Notes: generated by a model from the letters alone, not told the origin. Positions 1 through 5,360 are shown, counted from the stretch's first letter. The stretch: 5,360 nucleotides of DNA from Phycisphaerae bacterium (GCA_021604825.1 BQJS01000255.1:1-5360); one strand, 5' to 3'. Translations and numbers: made by a program.

Positions 1-155
1 AAAGTGATAAAGACGCCACGCCAGAATTGACTGCCCTGCCGGTCGGAGTGATTTGGCGTATCTGATCCGTGTGGTGATTCACAACGTCGAAGTCAGGCAA
101 CCTAGCCGCGGACGTCAAGCGGTGCGCGTCCACGCGCCAAAGCGACATGGCGACG

Positions 156-179
156 GTAGGGTGCGTCCCGGTCACGCCC
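156..179 (+). repeat. Degenerate GTAG-type palindromic repeat (REP-like), copy 1
   Basis: The first 16 bases (GTAGGGTGCGTCCCGG) are identical to the start of the repeat at 1431-1453. The right arm has diverged, so only about six pairs with a bulge remain (GGG..CGT with ACGCCC). It lies just past the stop codon of the stress-protein gene, on the 3' side of that minus-strand transcript. A 16-base exact match is not expected by chance in a window this size. A second GC-rich palindrome, GGTGCGCGT-CC-ACGCGCC, sits at 121-138 and may belong to the same cluster. No T-run follows on the minus strand, so I do not call it an intrinsic terminator. Confidence 0.5.
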
Positions 180-186
180 GTTTGTC

Positions 187-627
187 TCATGTCGCAGCTT
201 TCGGGATCTTGATGGTCATCACCGGGCACGTTGATCTTCGCAGAACGTATTCGGCAACGCTTCCCATCAGCGTTCGCTTCAAGCCGGTATGTCCATGCGT
301 GGCCATTATGATGAGATCAACATTGTCCTCAGCCGCAACGCGCAGTATTTCCTTCCCTGCGTCACCGCTCAATAGACGGTGGTTGACCGCAACATCGTCT
401 TCATCGGGCCGAACTGTTTCGAGTCGCCGTATGATGGACTCGCGATCCTCAAATGCGACCCCGCTGTGCAGCATGCCCTCGCCTGCGTCGGCTTGCGGAC
501 CGGCGCTGACGTAAATGATCAGCAGGCTCGCATCCATCAACCGCGCGTAGTCAGCCGCATACTCCATCGCCCGCGCGCTGGATTCGGAAAAATCGGTCGG
601 AACCAGAATCGTCTTGCTGCTAGCCAT
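187..627 (-). CDS. Universal stress protein, UspA family
   Basis: This is a 146-residue single-domain Usp protein, the usual family length. Usp proteins are cytoplasmic, normally dimeric, Rossmann-like folds, many of which bind ATP; they accumulate under starvation or stress. The N-terminus, TILVPTDFSESS (residues 6-17), is the classic first strand with the nucleotide-contacting Asp12. The C-terminal signature ATHGHTG...LMGSVAEYVLRRSTCPV (residues 109-136) corresponds to the G-2x-G-9x-G-S ATP-loop motif; Ala109 replaces the first Gly, a common variant, while Gly112, Gly122 and Ser123 are kept. I chose the ATG at 627 because a GGAG (minus strand, 636-639) lies 8 nt upstream and Usp homology begins there. 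An in-frame start at 666 would add 13 unrelated residues. The gene lies 61 nt downstream of the lipoprotein gene on the same strand, so co-transcription is possible. ATP binding is inferred. Confidence 0.95.
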   Translation of the reverse strand: MASSKTILVPTDFSESSARAMEYAADYARLMDASLLIIYVSAGPQADAGEGMLHSGVAFEDRESIIRRLETVRPDEDDVAVNHRLLSGDAGKEILRVAAEDNVDLIIMATHGHTGLKRTLMGSVAEYVLRRSTCPVMTIKIPKAAT

Positions 628-635
628 TTCTGCTT

Positions 636-639
636 CTCC
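636..639 (-). promoter_or_regulatory. Ribosome binding site of the stress-protein gene
   Basis: GGAG on the minus strand, 8 nt before the ATG at 627. It decides the start: the longer reading from 666 would place this site inside the coding region. Confidence 0.75.
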
Positions 640-688
640 GTCAAGAGTCGTGTGATGGCGGCCCATGCACCGCGCCTTTCACTCGATT

Positions 689-1396
689 CTAACCGACAGT
701 GATCACAATGCCCACTTGCAGGTCTTCAAAAACGTTCGCCCGAAATTCTGCACCTGCACTATCAACGCGGCCCGTCACAAAAATTGTGTACGTCGTGCCT
801 TCTTCGATTTCAAAGCTTTCGATAATCCGGCCTCTGTTTTCGTCGGCGGGCGATGTGACGATAAAGTCGTACGTGCCAGCCGCTATACCGCGATACGCGA
901 AGTCGGCTGGCGTGTTGAACGCAACGTCGGTAAAGATCTCGTTGTCGTTCTGATTGGTCACGCTGACGGCTCCGCAGTCTTCGCACATATTGATCACGCG
1001 GATCTCCGCCTGGCCGGCAGACAGCAGCGTGTTGTCATCGGTGAGTTGAATCGCCGAAACGCCGTCCGGCAGAATCACAACCGTACTGAAGCGGTTCGGA
1101 TTCAGGTTGATGTTCTCTAGCCCGCTGACTGGCGTGGCGTCGTCGCATGATGTACCCGTCGGTCCGGTGGCCATCTCAAACGACTGCCGATCAGCCTCCC
1201 CATGACCGGTCCGCCCGCCGGTGTCGATATCTTCGATAGACCGAAATCCGTTCACACAAATATCAAGTGGTGAATTGTCAATAGCAGCACTAAGCGTACG
1301 AATCATAGGATTGTCGCCGGTATCAACCGGCTCGGTTTGGCAGCCGGCATGCAATGCAAACGAAAGGGCGATAGTGAGGGGTAGCACGCGTTTCAT
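689..1396 (-). CDS. DUF4397-type domain protein, probable lipoprotein
   Basis: A 235-residue protein predicted to be exported. The N-terminus MKRVLPLTIALSFALHAGC has a short basic n-region, a hydrophobic core and a Cys at residue 19 preceded by Ala-Gly, which suggests a lipoprotein signal. The -3 residue is His rather than Leu, so the lipobox is imperfect. The mature part looks like two beta-rich halves. In the second, residues 131-208 (AEIRVINMCEDCGAVSV, then DVAF, GIAAGTYDFIVTSPA and EGTTYTIFVTG) follow the DUF4397 pattern of RVxN...aVdV, vaF, paGtYd and GttYTvf. The first half (IRTLSAAIDNSPLDICVNG, residues 32-50) opens in the same way, so this may be a tandem pair. Cysteines at 138 and 141 form a CxxC. 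DUF4397 proteins are exported and of unknown role. I chose the ATG at 1396 because a GGAG lies 9 nt upstream. A TTG at 1411 overlaps that site and is less likely. The family call is from pattern memory. Confidence 0.8.
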   Translation of the reverse strand: MKRVLPLTIALSFALHAGCQTEPVDTGDNPMIRTLSAAIDNSPLDICVNGFRSIEDIDTGGRTGHGEADRQSFEMATGPTGTSCDDATPVSGLENINLNPNRFSTVVILPDGVSAIQLTDDNTLLSAGQAEIRVINMCEDCGAVSVTNQNDNEIFTDVAFNTPADFAYRGIAAGTYDFIVTSPADENRGRIIESFEIEEGTTYTIFVTGRVDSAGAEFRANVFEDLQVGIVITVG

Positions 1397-1405
1397 AAGA
1401 ATATT

Positions 1406-1409
1406 CTCC
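1406..1409 (-). promoter_or_regulatory. Ribosome binding site of the lipoprotein gene
   Basis: GGAG on the minus strand, 9 nt before the ATG at 1396. A possible TTG start at 1409-1411 overlaps this site, which argues for the ATG. Confidence 0.7.
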
Positions 1410-1430
1410 AAGTTGGATCATGATCACAAT

Positions 1431-1453
1431 GTAGGGTGCGTCCCGGACGCACC
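1431..1453 (+). repeat. GTAG-type palindromic repeat (REP-like), copy 2
   Basis: The tetranucleotide GTAG (1431-1434) is followed by a perfect 9-bp inverted repeat, GGTGCGTCC (1435-1443), one central C, and GGACGCACC (1445-1453). A 5' GTAG before a short GC-rich palindrome is the standard form of REP sequences mobilised by RAYT (TnpA-REP, Y1 HUH) transposases. It lies about 20 nt upstream of the lipoprotein gene's ribosome binding site. If that transcript starts further out, the repeat would form a hairpin in its leader. No RAYT gene is in the window. Confidence 0.75.
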
Positions 1454-1545
1454 TGTCTATCCTTACAACCACCTAAAGATTGTGCGCCGCGCCCCCGTTT
1501 CTGAAAAAATCCGGACCAACAATTGAATTTGATTGATAGCCACCC

Positions 1546-1690
1546 TCATTGCCGCGAGAGCGGGAATCCAGAAGTATGCGAAACCAAAGCCCTAGCCAAC
1601 ACACGCGGAAGATCCATCGCAACTGCGTGTGGTGAAATATCCAGTGGAGTCATCTCGTCCGATTCTGGATTCCCGCGTGCGCGGGAATGA
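1546..1690. repeat. 145-bp inverted-repeat element with dRS3-like ends (MITE-like)
   Basis: Two 28-nt arms face each other at 1546-1573 and 1663-1690 and match at 24 of 28 positions; they share GCGGGAATCCAGAA on their inner sides. Each arm is itself a palindrome with the dRS3 core ATTCCC-N8-GGGAAT. The right copy (1669-1688) is exact and forms a perfect 9-bp stem; the left copy (1548-1567) has one mismatch. The 89-nt interior holds a further hairpin, CACACGC (1600-1606) with GCGTGTG (1625-1631), extendable to 9 of 10 pairs. dRS3 repeats are known from Neisseria and similar sequences are widespread in other phyla. Peptides such as HSRARGNPE and FPRTRES, read across the right arm on the minus strand, are usual products of this repeat, so no gene is called here. 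No clear target duplication is visible. Confidence 0.7.
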
Positions 1691-1751
1691 CGGGAAATGT
1701 GGCAGCGAAACAAGCGACAGGCCCGCTCCCTTACATTCACCTCCATGTCCC

Positions 1752-1779
1752 TTGCACCGTGCAACCCTCGGCATAACAT
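1752..1779 (+). promoter_or_regulatory. Possible sigma-70-like promoter of the DUF2200 gene
   Basis: TTGCAC (1752-1757), a 16-nt spacer and TAACAT (1774-1779) give a weak -35/-10 pair, followed by about 50 nt to the ATG at 1833. The -35 box is half of a palindrome, TTGCAC-C-GTGCAA (1752-1764), which could be an operator. A 6-bp stem, CCGCGT-CTCAC-ACGCGG (1790-1806), would fall in the leader. Palindromes this short are expected by chance in a few kb, so this is only a candidate. Confidence 0.25.
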
Positions 1780-1820
1780 AACCGCAAGCCCGCGTCTCAC
1801 ACGCGGCGATACACACAAGC

Positions 1821-1824
1821 GGAG
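1821..1824 (+). promoter_or_regulatory. Ribosome binding site of the DUF2200 gene
   Basis: GGAG, 8 nt before the ATG at 1833. It supports this start over the internal Met15. Confidence 0.7.
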
Positions 1825-1832
1825 CTTAACCG

Positions 1833-2201
1833 ATGCCGACAACCACACCCGAACACGATGAACGTATTGCAAAGATGACCTTCGCGTCTGTCTATCCGCA
1901 CTATGTGACCAAGGTCGAAAAGAAGGGCCGGACCACCAAAGAGCTGCACCAGGTGATCAGTTGGCTGACCGGTTTCACTGACAAGCAGCTACAGAAGCAC
2001 ATTGATGACAAGGTGACCTTCAAGCAATTCTTTCAGAAGGCCAAACTCAATCCGAATGCGCACCTGATCAAGGGCGTCATCTGCGGCTACCGGGTCGAGG
2101 ATATTGAGAACCCGCTCACGCAACAGACGCGGTATCTCGACAAACTCGTGGATGAACTCGCCAAGGGCAAAAAAATGGAAAAGATCCTCCGCGAATCATA
2201 A
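1833..2201 (+). CDS. DUF2200 domain-containing protein
   Basis: A 122-residue soluble protein that matches the DUF2200 family over nearly its full length. The recognisable parts are [20 protein letters not shown] (residues 15-34), the VISWLTG segment (41-47), [20 protein letters not shown] (63-82) and the highly conserved C-terminal block [20 protein letters not shown] (84-103) followed by [17 protein letters not shown] (104-120). It has no signal peptide or membrane segment, so it is predicted to be cytoplasmic. The charged, Lys-rich composition and the Leu-spaced C-terminus suggest a small, mostly helical protein. The biochemical role of the family is unknown to me and I assign none. The gene stands alone: it diverges from the lipoprotein gene across a repeat-rich spacer and converges on the large surface-protein gene 139 nt away. 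Confidence 0.93.
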   Translation: MPTTTPEHDERIAKMTFASVYPHYVTKVEKKGRTTKELHQVISWLTGFTDKQLQKHIDDKVTFKQFFQKAKLNPNAHLIKGVICGYRVEDIENPLTQQTRYLDKLVDELAKGKKMEKILRES

Positions 2202-2244
2202 AGCAAAAATCGATCCACATCGCCTGCCACACCTTGCCGACGTG

Positions 2245-2290
2245 CCCGCCGTCATTCCCCCGTTTGCGGAAATGATGGGGGATAGGCGGG
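2245..2290. repeat. Degenerate dRS3-like hairpin at a convergent gene junction
   Basis: ATTCCC (2254-2259), 8 nt and GGAAAT (2268-2273) keep the dRS3 geometry with one mismatch. From 2254 the sequence matches the copy at 1669-1694 at 21 of 26 positions, including the trailing AATGA and GGG. The sequence can also fold into a larger hairpin: CCCGCC (2245-2250) with GGCGGG (2285-2290), and CCCCC (2257-2261) with GGGGG (2277-2281). It lies between the 3' ends of two convergent genes, where it could slow exonucleases or stop readthrough. No T-run follows on either strand, so it is not a canonical intrinsic terminator. Confidence 0.55.
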
Positions 2291-2340
2291 AGGAAATTTA
2301 GTGACTGTTCAACATTGGTATTATCAATGAAGGCGACTTC

Positions 2341-5004
2341 TTATGGGCCAGTTAATAGAGCCTCCAGGGCAGCCCAGTCTTCAAGATCGATACCCGTGTC
2401 AATGTCGTTGACATTGGTGCATGCACATTCCGATTGGTCCGCGACGTTCGCCCCAAAGCAATCCGTGAATAACTGAAGGTCCACGAGGTCCACGTCTCCA
2501 TCGGCATCGATATCGCCTGGCGTTTCGCAAATACATGCGTCGATTTCAAGTTCGACGCTGTTACTCCATGCGGCGCAGTTTGGTCCGAGCGACAAGACAC
2601 GTTGGGCGTACGAACCCTCGTTTGCACCAGATGCGCTCTGAATCACGAGTGTGTCGGTGAAACTCCCTGAGATGTTGCCGCCATCGCTAAGGGGAACCCC
2701 GTTCTTGTGCCATTGACTGAATGAGGGAAGTGTGCCCGTATCGGCGATAGCAGTGTAGGACACTGTATCGTTTTCCGTGACGCATTGGTTTGCCGGCTGC
2801 TGCGCGAAAGCGGCGTTGCCCATTTCGAGGGCCGAAGGCGTTGTGGTTTCCTCGTTATCGCAGCCATCCTTTACAACGCAAGTGTATTCGGCAATATCGC
2901 CTTGACCTGCATCGATGATCTTCAGAACGGCGGAGTCAACATCTTCATACTTGCCCGGTTGCTCTTGGAGTGCCGCTCCGTTCTGAAACCACTCATAGGT
3001 AACGTCCACACCGCTTGCATTGACGGCAAACGTTACGGTGTTCCCATTGCAGAAATAGGTCTGTGCTGCCGGCTGTTGTATGATGCTGAATTCTTCAAGC
3101 AGCAGAAACGATACGCGTTCTGACACCGTTTCAATACATCCCATGGAAACTTCGCAAGAATATGTGCCAATATTGTTTGAGTTGGCATTTGGAAAGGACA
3201 AGGTGGCTGTGTTCGTCCCAACGGCATCGACGCTATCGGTCATGGGCACATTATCCTTTAACCAACGGTATTCCAGCCCGTCGAATGAACTCGTGACCGT
3301 CAGTTGAGTTGGTTTTTGAGGACATGCGAATGTGTCTATGGGCCCGGAAAGAGAATTGACGAAGGCTGTCAGCGTGCACTCATCCGGCACGCCGTTACTA
3401 TCGCAGTCATTTCTCAATAATTCGCATTCATCTGGATAACTGTTGGAATTGCAGTCCAGGCCTGTTTGATTGGCCACGTCACAAGCGTCGGGAAAGCCGG
3501 AACCATTGCAATCCGGCTCGCATTCATCCGGATAGTTATTCAGGTTGCAATCATCGCTCGTTTCGTTTGTAACATCGCAGTCATCGGGAATTCCGGAGCC
3601 GTTACAATCCGGTTCGCACTCATCAGGCGTACCATTGCCATTGCAGTCGAGGCTTGTGCTACCCGCAATGTCGCAATCGTCTAGAATGAAATTCTGATTG
3701 CAATCAGACGACAAGTTTTCGTGCCACGCAATCGTATCATCGGGGGAAGATGCCTCAAGCACATCGAGGTCGCCATCGCGGTCGATGTCTGTCGCAAAGA
3801 TGTTGGATGAGTTCGTTGCGAAGGCGCTGAAGACTTTCTTCTTGACGAACGATCCGTTGCCATCTGTGTTTTCATAGAACACGATGTTGTCGTCGCCCTT
3901 TGACGCCCAGAGCAAGTCGATATCGCCGTCACCGTCGATGTCCGTCGCAGATACTCTTGATACGCCATTGGCAGACGCGGTGATCACCTGCTGGGGTCCG
4001 AAAGTACCCATGCCGTCTGTGTTTTCGTACCAGTCGATCGTGTTTCCGTCTTCGCCGATAGAGACGATATCCGCATCTGCATCACCATCGATGTCAGCCG
4101 ATACCACATAACTTACGTCGTACGCTGCTTTATTAATGTATTTCCGAGTGCTGAACGTCCCAAGGCCATTCAGGTTTTCATACCAAACGAGTCTGTTATA
4201 GAATTCATCTGCAACGATTACGTCTTGGTCGTTGTCGCCGTCAAGATCTGCGGCGTAGATGCTTTCTGGAGCAATAGTGTTGGACGAGACCGATCGTTTC
4301 GGACCGAACTCTCCTATTCCATCAACATTCTCGTACCAAACCACGTCGCCGGTGAATAACAATCCCGCCAAAACATCGGTATCACCATCATTGTCAATGT
4401 CTGATGCAAATATGGGAATGCTTCCAAAATTATTTGTGTCAATGATTGGCATTCGGACGAACTCGCCGAATCCGTTTGTGTTTCTATACCAAGTGACGAT
4501 ATGAATGCCGGAGGTAAGCGTAAACCGTGATGAAACAAGCAGGTCGTTGTGGCCGTCGCTGTTTAGATCGGCCGACGAAATTTGGCCCCCGCCAGGCGAG
4601 GGTGCCAATATTTCGCGAGCGGACCCGAAACTCCCTACACCATCGAGATTCTCAAACCATGCCAACTTGGGGGTGCCATAAGCCCCTGCGATAACATCAG
4701 CGTCTCCATCTCCGTCAACATCCATGGCAATTGTGGCGTACGGTTCGTCTATGAAACCGACAAGGCTTGGCTCGGCGAGGTTCAGCTGGTGATCACACTC
4801 ATCGGGTACACCGTTGCCATTGCAATCGAAGCTTGTGCCAACGGCAATATCGGTGGCGTCTTCGATCCCGTTGCTGTTGCAATCTTCGGCAAGTACGGAG
4901 CTGACAACTGTGATTTGAAGAAGGCACCAAGCGATTCCAGCAATTGGCATTGTGAATGGCCTGCGGACATTTGAGGGGAGTCGTGTATACGAGTGCGTTT
5001 TCAT
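2341..5004 (-). CDS. Large exported FG-GAP propeller / Ig-like / dockerin-like surface protein
   Basis: An 887-residue protein, predicted to be extracellular or on the cell surface. Residues 1-39 look like a signal peptide: a long Arg/Lys-containing n-region, hydrophobic core 20-38 and likely cleavage after VLA39. Next come two Cys/Asp units (41-71), then seven FG-GAP/VCBS repeats (about 80-433). Their Ca-binding loops start at Asp95, 146, 202, 253, 304, 355 and 406, each followed by a W/F-Y-E-N-type motif; seven repeats imply one closed beta-propeller. Seven more Cys/Asp units follow (434-544), then three Ig-like domains (about 545-640, 641-730 and 731-822). The C-terminus (824-887) is dockerin-like, with one clear EF loop (Asp831, 833, 835, 837, 842) and a degenerate second one. 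Such proteins in planctomycetes are presumed to mediate adhesion or surface assembly; no enzyme domain is visible. The ATG at 5004 lacks a strong ribosome binding site. Met19 (4950) is an alternative that would keep the hydrophobic core but lose most of the basic residues. Confidence 0.9.
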   Translation of the reverse strand: MKTHSYTRLPSNVRRPFTMPIAGIAWCLLQITVVSSVLAEDCNSNGIEDATDIAVGTSFDCNGNGVPDECDHQLNLAEPSLVGFIDEPYATIAMDVDGDGDADVIAGAYGTPKLAWFENLDGVGSFGSAREILAPSPGGGQISSADLNSDGHNDLLVSSRFTLTSGIHIVTWYRNTNGFGEFVRMPIIDTNNFGSIPIFASDIDNDGDTDVLAGLLFTGDVVWYENVDGIGEFGPKRSVSSNTIAPESIYAADLDGDNDQDVIVADEFYNRLVWYENLNGLGTFSTRKYINKAAYDVSYVVSADIDGDADADIVSIGEDGNTIDWYENTDGMGTFGPQQVITASANGVSRVSATDIDGDGDIDLLWASKGDDNIVFYENTDGNGSFVKKKVFSAFATNSSNIFATDIDRDGDLDVLEASSPDDTIAWHENLSSDCNQNFILDDCDIAGSTSLDCNGNGTPDECEPDCNGSGIPDDCDVTNETSDDCNLNNYPDECEPDCNGSGFPDACDVANQTGLDCNSNSYPDECELLRNDCDSNGVPDECTLTAFVNSLSGPIDTFACPQKPTQLTVTSSFDGLEYRWLKDNVPMTDSVDAVGTNTATLSFPNANSNNIGTYSCEVSMGCIETVSERVSFLLLEEFSIIQQPAAQTYFCNGNTVTFAVNASGVDVTYEWFQNGAALQEQPGKYEDVDSAVLKIIDAGQGDIAEYTCVVKDGCDNEETTTPSALEMGNAAFAQQPANQCVTENDTVSYTAIADTGTLPSFSQWHKNGVPLSDGGNISGSFTDTLVIQSASGANEGSYAQRVLSLGPNCAAWSNSVELEIDACICETPGDIDADGDVDLVDLQLFTDCFGANVADQSECACTNVNDIDTGIDLEDWAALEALLTGP
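3373..3705 (-). repeat. Intragenic array of seven DCNxNGxPDEC units
   Basis: The array encodes residues 434-544 of the large protein. Units begin at residues 434, 453, 466, 485, 498, 517 and 533, so the spacing alternates 19, 13, 19, 13, 19 and then 16. The higher-order repeat is therefore 32 residues or 96 bp. The units resemble thrombospondin type 3 and other Asp/Asn-rich calcium-binding repeats, with paired Cys. Two more units with the same 19-residue spacing occur at residues 41-71 (4792-4884). Confidence 0.85.
3706..4767 (-). repeat. Seven tandem FG-GAP/VCBS repeats of 51 residues
   Basis: The region encodes residues 80-433 of the large protein. Both the Asp-rich loops and the aromatic motifs (W116, W172, W223, W274, W325, F376, W427) repeat every 51 residues (153 bp). 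The one exception is a 56-residue step, from a 5-residue insertion in repeat 2 between its loop and its Trp. The first six repeats end in GxGxF; the seventh lacks it and runs straight into the Cys/Asp array. Confidence 0.85.
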
Positions 5005-5221
5005 TTACTCAATATTCCATGGGCTTAATCGTGAGTTGCCTGCATCGCCGCATAGCGTCAATGAGTCAAACCAACTTCAGGTGGGGCGGTGATCACCCCG
5101 GAAGTTCGACAGAGGCCATGATAGCAGAACGGGAACCTTCGCCCAAACGCCAATTGCGTCAATGCGGTGATTCCCATAACTCAATAGATTCGGGATATGT
5201 ACTATCCAAAAGGGGGACAGT
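5005..5221. other. Spacer between the large surface-protein gene and the IS end
   Basis: The region upstream of the surface-protein gene, which should hold its promoter on the minus strand. I see no convincing -35/-10 pair and no strong ribosome binding site; a GGA lies 11 nt before the ATG at 5004. A perfect 10-bp palindrome, GGTGATCACC, at 5088-5097 could be an operator but is short enough to occur by chance. Open frames here show no protein-like pattern. Confidence 0.4.
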
Positions 5222-5277
5222 GGGGCTGTTGAAAAACCCTTGCATGCACGTTGTTCATTAATTTGAATGGTACCAGC

Positions 5278-5284
5278 AAGGAGG
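5278..5284 (+). promoter_or_regulatory. Ribosome binding site of the transposase gene
   Basis: AAGGAGG, a near-perfect Shine-Dalgarno sequence 6 nt before the ATG at 5291. It is the strongest site in the window and supports a real gene start so close to the edge. Confidence 0.8.
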
Positions 5285-5290
5285 CGTGGC

Positions 5291-5360
5291 ATGCTGGGTT
5301 CTCAATCGCGTTGGCAGGAAGATCTCTTTGTCGCTGGTCCGTTACGCGACTTGATTCCCG
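5291..5360 (+). CDS. IS1182-type transposase, N-terminal fragment (cut by window end)
   Basis: Only the first 23 codons are visible: MLGSQSRWQEDLFVAGPLRD followed by LIP. The MLG start, the (D/E)LFV segment and the LRDLIP motif match the N-terminus of IS1182-like DDE transposases with the DUF772/InsH N-terminal domain, in which LIPxDH usually follows. These enzymes move the element by cutting at its terminal inverted repeats. The gene reads away from the surface-protein gene. The call rests on a short segment plus the strong ribosome binding site and the IS-like end upstream; an IS5-group relative is the main alternative. Confidence 0.7.
   Translation, partial: MLGSQSRWQEDLFVAGPLRDLIP

Larger units (their letters stand above)
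5222..5360 (+). mobile_element. Left end of an IS1182-type insertion sequence (partial)
   Basis: GGGGCTGTTGAAAAACCC, starting near 5222, resembles the terminal inverted repeat of IS1182/IS5-like elements. It is followed about 70 nt later by a transposase start with a strong ribosome binding site. The exact outer boundary is uncertain: the G-rich run at 5212-5220 could be inside or outside the element. The right end and any target duplication lie beyond the window, so whether the copy is intact cannot be judged. Confidence 0.6.

Noticed and set aside
3..65. Possible C-terminal tail of a plus-strand gene, about 20 codons ending in TGA at 63-65
   Set aside because: The stretch (SDKDATPELTALPVGVIWRI) is too short to tell from chance and matches nothing I recognise. 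It could be real if the gene to the left extends here.
53..514. Plus-strand open frame of 153 residues
   Set aside because: It lies mostly antisense to the well-supported stress-protein gene and has low-complexity Arg/Ser-rich content with no family resemblance.
700..1431. The 11-mer TGATCACAATG at 700-710 and again at 1421-1431, flanking the lipoprotein gene like a target duplication
   Set aside because: A few 11-base matches are expected by chance in about 5.4 kb, and the left copy is made of the gene's own last codons.
1546..1872. Minus-strand open frames of 108 and 74 residues across the divergent spacer
   Set aside because: They read through the dRS3-like arms and give the typical repeat-derived peptides HSRARGNPE and FPRTRES. 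One of them also overlaps the DUF2200 start. No ribosome binding site or domain is visible.
3373..3705. Regularly spaced direct repeats that could suggest a CRISPR-like array
   Set aside because: The repeats are in frame, encode DCNxNGxPDEC motifs inside a long protein and have diverged at synonymous sites. There are no spacers and no cas genes.
5035..5070. TTGACT and TTGACG boxes on the minus strand as -35 elements of the large gene
   Set aside because: No acceptable -10 box lies at 16-18 nt from either one, so a promoter call is not supported.
5088..5097. Palindrome GGTGATCACC upstream of the large gene as an operator
   Set aside because: Several perfect 10-bp palindromes are expected by chance in this length, and there is no second copy near another promoter to support a regulon.
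5077..5292. Minus-strand open frame of 71 residues upstream of the large gene
   Set aside because: It crosses the IS end (the KGFSTAP peptide comes from the terminal repeat read backwards) and overlaps the transposase start. It has no domain signal.

Overview
The window looks like a piece of a Planctomycetota chromosome. The strongest pointer is an 887-residue exported protein. It joins FG-GAP/VCBS propeller repeats to Cys/Asp-rich DCNxNGxPDEC arrays, three Ig-like domains and a C-terminal dockerin-like EF-hand ending in LLTGP, an architecture typical of planctomycete surface proteins. The assignment rests on protein style only; there is no rRNA or other marker gene here.

Layout from left to right. 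Positions 1-186 are non-coding or the tail of an unseen gene and hold a GTAG-type palindromic repeat remnant. On the minus strand, a universal stress protein (187-627) lies 61 nt downstream of a DUF4397-type probable lipoprotein (689-1396). The two may be co-transcribed. A 436-nt divergent intergenic region (1397-1832) follows. It holds a clean GTAG palindrome and a 145-bp inverted-repeat element built from two dRS3-like palindromes (core ATTCCC-N8-GGGAAT). A DUF2200 gene reads rightward (1833-2201). It converges on the giant surface-protein gene (2341-5004, minus), and the 139-nt junction holds a third, degenerate dRS3-like hairpin. After a divergent spacer, the left end of an IS1182-type insertion sequence begins near 5222. 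Its transposase starts at 5291 and runs off the window.

Functionally these are separate small units rather than one pathway: a cytoplasmic stress protein, a small envelope lipoprotein, a conserved protein of unknown role and a large extracellular adhesin- or scaffold-like protein. The intergenic regions are rich in short repeats. I see no defence system, CRISPR array, tRNA or rRNA. The most distinctive content is the regular modular build of the large protein: exactly seven propeller repeats, six of the seven units 51 residues long, and a Cys/Asp array with alternating 19/13-residue spacing. The clustered palindromic repeats come second.
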